Shown here: positions 13,650 through 15,585 of the stretch, piece by piece | How positions within the stretch are numbered: position 1 is the stretch's first letter | How the letters are laid out: every line of letters begins with the position of its first letter | NCBI GenBank assembly: GCA_016303085.1 | Contig: JAEDMI010000036.1 | Location: forward strand, 1-15,585 | DNA from: Acetatifactor sp. | GTDB lineage: Bacteria; Bacillota; Clostridia; Lachnospirales; Lachnospiraceae | Direction of reading: 5' to 3' | Length of the DNA: 15,585 nt | Made by a program: the position numbers and the translations under genes | Notes under the pieces: model-generated | What the model was told of the DNA's origin: nothing | The model's database searches: none | The model's input: the letters and a program-made list of their open reading frames with translations, nothing else

Positions 13650-14774
13650 ATGGAAGACAGACAGACAAAATATGGTGACTTGATTCACTATCTGGAAAAT
13701 TTAATAGCGGAAGGTAAACTGAATGCGGGTGACAGACTCCCCTCAGAGAATGAACTGACGGAGCGCTTCGGAATCAGCAGACAGACCGTGCGGAAGGCTA
13801 TCGGGCTTCTGGAGGAGCAGGGAACGGTACGCAGGGTCAGGGGCAGCGGTACATATGTGAGTTTTGACCGAAGAGAGAATCTGGAGCGGAGAAACCGGAT
13901 TGCGGTAATGACTACTTATGTGGAAAGCTATATTTTCCCCAAAACCATTCAGGGTATCGAGAAGATTTTGTTTGAGAGAGGATATTCCGTTCAGATTTCC
14001 TTTACAAACAATACTTTGGAAAGGGAAAAAAATGTGCTGACTGACCTGATTAACCGGGATGACGTGGCGGGAATTATCGTGGAAGGCACGAAGAGCGGGC
14101 TGCCCAATCCCAATCTGTATCTGTACAGACAGCTGATGAACAGGAAAATTCCCATTGTGTTCATCAATACCTTTTATCCTGAACTGGCTGTGCCTCATGT
14201 ATCGCTGAATGATGTAAAGGCAGCGGAGACGGCGGTAAACTATCTGATTGGGAAAGGACATGAGAACATCGGAGCCATCCTGAAGCTGGATGACGGTCAG
14301 GGAAGGTTGAGATATTTGGGCTACCTCAAAGCCATGGAGGCGGCGGGACTGCCGGTTACGGATTCCAGACTGGTGTGGATTGACACCGATGAGTCTAAGC
14401 AGCTGAATTACTGTCGGGACAAAATTCTGAACAGAGTGGAGGAATGCAGCGCCCTTTTTTGCTATAACGATCAGATAGCATTCCAGCTGATTCGTATGCT
14501 GGGCGAGAGAGGAATCCGTGTGCCGGAGGATGTATCGGTTATCAGTGTGGATGATTCGGACCTGGCCCTGCACAGCGAAGTGCAAATCACCTCTCTGCCC
14601 CATCCCAAGGAAAAGTTGGGAGCAAAGGCAGCGGAAGTACTGCTGGATATGATTGAAGGGAAAAAGTCTGCAAATACAGTGGAGTTTGACACCCGGGTTG
14701 TGGAAAGACAGTCCGTGGCAGAAAGAAAAAGCATCGGTAAGGCAACCGAAAGCCGCGGTGTACAGGAGAGATAA
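13650..14774 (+). CDS. araR: AraR-type arabinose operon regulator (GntR DNA-binding, LacI-like ligand domain)
   Basis: A 374-residue repressor. Residues 6-70 are a GntR winged helix-turn-helix (RLPSENELTERFGISRQTVRKAIGLL and RRVRGSGTYV). After a short linker, residues about 82-360 form a LacI/periplasmic-binding fold (RIAVMTTYVESYIFPKTIQGIE, ALFCYNDQIAFQLI, RVPEDVSVISVDDSDLA). That GntR plus LacI fusion is the hallmark of AraR, which in B. subtilis binds L-arabinose and releases its operators. The immediate downstream gene is araA with no terminator between, so the two are probably one transcript. The GntR domain starts right at the ATG with no upstream extension. No Shine-Dalgarno sequence precedes it, and the promoter abuts the start codon. 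Confidence 0.92.
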   Translation: MEDRQTKYGDLIHYLENLIAEGKLNAGDRLPSENELTERFGISRQTVRKAIGLLEEQGTVRRVRGSGTYVSFDRRENLERRNRIAVMTTYVESYIFPKTIQGIEKILFERGYSVQISFTNNTLEREKNVLTDLINRDDVAGIIVEGTKSGLPNPNLYLYRQLMNRKIPIVFINTFYPELAVPHVSLNDVKAAETAVNYLIGKGHENIGAILKLDDGQGRLRYLGYLKAMEAAGLPVTDSRLVWIDTDESKQLNYCRDKILNRVEECSALFCYNDQIAFQLIRMLGERGIRVPEDVSVISVDDSDLALHSEVQITSLPHPKEKLGAKAAEVLLDMIEGKKSANTVEFDTRVVERQSVAERKSIGKATESRGVQER

Positions 14775-14825
14775 CGGCGGAAACAACAATACTGCCATAA
14801 GAATAAAGAATATGGAGGATTTGAC

Positions 14826-15585
14826 ATGAAAGAAATGAAAAAGTATCAATTCTGGTTTTGTACGGGTTCCCAGGACTTGTACGGAGATGAATGCCTGCGC
14901 AAGGTGGCGGCACATTCCCGGGAGATGGTGGAGGGGTTGAATGCGTCCGGCACATTGCCCTATGAGCTGGTGTGGAAGCCTACCCTTATCGACCAGGCAT
15001 CCATCCGTCGCACCTTTAACGAGGCAAATAATGACGACAACTGTGCCGGTGTCATTACGTGGATGCACACCTTTTCTCCGGCAAAGATGTGGATTATCGG
15101 CTTGCAGGAATACCATAAGCCCCTGTGCCATCTGCATACCCAGTTCAATGAGGAGATTCCCTACGATACCATCGATATGGATTTCATGAACGAAAATCAG
15201 TCTGCCCACGGTGACAGGGAATACGGACATATTGTGACCCGCATGGGTATTGAGAGAAAGGTTATTGTGGGACACTGGAAGAATCCCGCCGTGGCTGAAC
15301 AGCTGGCAGGATGGATGCGCACCGCGGTGGGTGTTATGGAATCCTCTCACATTCGTGTCTGCCGTGTGGGCGACAATATGAATAATGTGGCTGTGACCGA
15401 GGGAGATAAGGTGGAAGCGCAGGTGAAATTCGGCTGGGAAATCGACCACTATAACGTCAATGATGCCGTTGCTTATGTGGATGCGGTATCCAAGGCTCAG
15501 GTGGATGCGCTTGTGGAGGAGTATTACAGCAAGTATGAGATACTCCTTGAGGGCAGAGACCCCGAGGAGTTTAGAGAGCATGTTG
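14826..15585 (+). CDS. araA: L-arabinose isomerase (3' partial)
   Basis: The first 253 codons of AraA, which interconverts L-arabinose and L-ribulose in the cytoplasm, the first step of arabinose catabolism. The frame is open to the window end. Family blocks: YQFWFCTGSQDLYG at 7-20, WMHTFSPAKMWI in the first third, NENQSAHGDREYG and GHWKNP mid-way, and VKFGWEIDHYNVND near the window edge. The catalytic Glu and metal-binding Glu/His residues (E306, E333, H350, H450 in the E. coli enzyme) lie beyond the window. GGAGGA lies six bases before the ATG. It is 51 bases from the araR stop with no separate promoter visible, so arabinose likely controls both through AraR. Other ara genes (araB, araD, transport) are expected downstream. 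Confidence 0.96.
   Translation, partial: MKEMKKYQFWFCTGSQDLYGDECLRKVAAHSREMVEGLNASGTLPYELVWKPTLIDQASIRRTFNEANNDDNCAGVITWMHTFSPAKMWIIGLQEYHKPLCHLHTQFNEEIPYDTIDMDFMNENQSAHGDREYGHIVTRMGIERKVIVGHWKNPAVAEQLAGWMRTAVGVMESSHIRVCRVGDNMNNVAVTEGDKVEAQVKFGWEIDHYNVNDAVAYVDAVSKAQVDALVEEYYSKYEILLEGRDPEEFREHV

Noticed and set aside
13743..15581. Long minus-strand open frame of 612 codons opposite araR and araA
   Set aside because: It is antisense to two firmly identified genes, is rich in His, Cys and Ile as expected from the reverse of coding sequence, and resembles no family I know.

Overview
The window looks like a chromosomal segment of a spore-forming, anaerobic Firmicute, most likely a Lachnospiraceae or close Clostridia relative. 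This rests on mid-range base composition, strong AGGAGG ribosome sites, clear sigma-A promoters (TTGACA-N17-TATAAA), sporulation genes (spmA, spmB, CotF-like coat proteins), a probable RicT tail followed by the tRNA and rRNA methyltransferases as in the Bacillus subtilis yaaT-yabB-yabC region, and the family-level style of the proteins. No tRNA, rRNA, CRISPR array, insertion sequence or phage gene was found, and no stretch over 300 bases lacks a gene. This is mostly core genome; I do not see a convincing new multi-gene system.

Layout. Bases 2-307 hold the repetitive tail of a protein that begins outside the window (probably RicT/PSP1). It overlaps a TrmN6-type tRNA methyltransferase, followed by rsmI, a small cysteine-rich protein and the overlapping pair lrgA-lrgB, all on the plus strand and closed by a terminator near 3265-3296. 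Next come two small spore-coat genes (3358-3810) with their own hairpin, then spmA-spmB (3972-5197), which overlap at an ATGA. An alsS-type acetolactate synthase (5370-7055) has a sigma-A promoter, but an intrinsic terminator lies in its leader.

The minus-strand block 10977-7059 is an amino-acid-type ABC importer operon in the order ATPase, lipoprotein receptor, permease, permease, cytidylate-kinase-like protein. It too has a sigma-A promoter followed at once by a terminator hairpin and a competing hairpin, so both alsS and this operon look attenuated. At 7044-7070 alsS and the kinase-like gene converge on a perfect palindrome that encodes the last residues of both proteins.

The right part holds a membrane-anchored Mrr-type nuclease (11189-11641), a convergent membrane-anchored DUF885 protein (13464-11638) with an HEGYPGH motif, and then a divergent AraR-type GntR/LacI regulator followed by araA, which runs off the window: the start of an L-arabinose operon. 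The DUF885-araR intergenic region carries a near-21-base perfect dyad and a related second copy, probable AraR operators.

The most unusual signal is that the nuclease gene and araR both have a -10 box ending exactly 6 bases before ATG, with no usable Shine-Dalgarno site, so both are predicted to make leaderless mRNAs that start on the A of the start codon.
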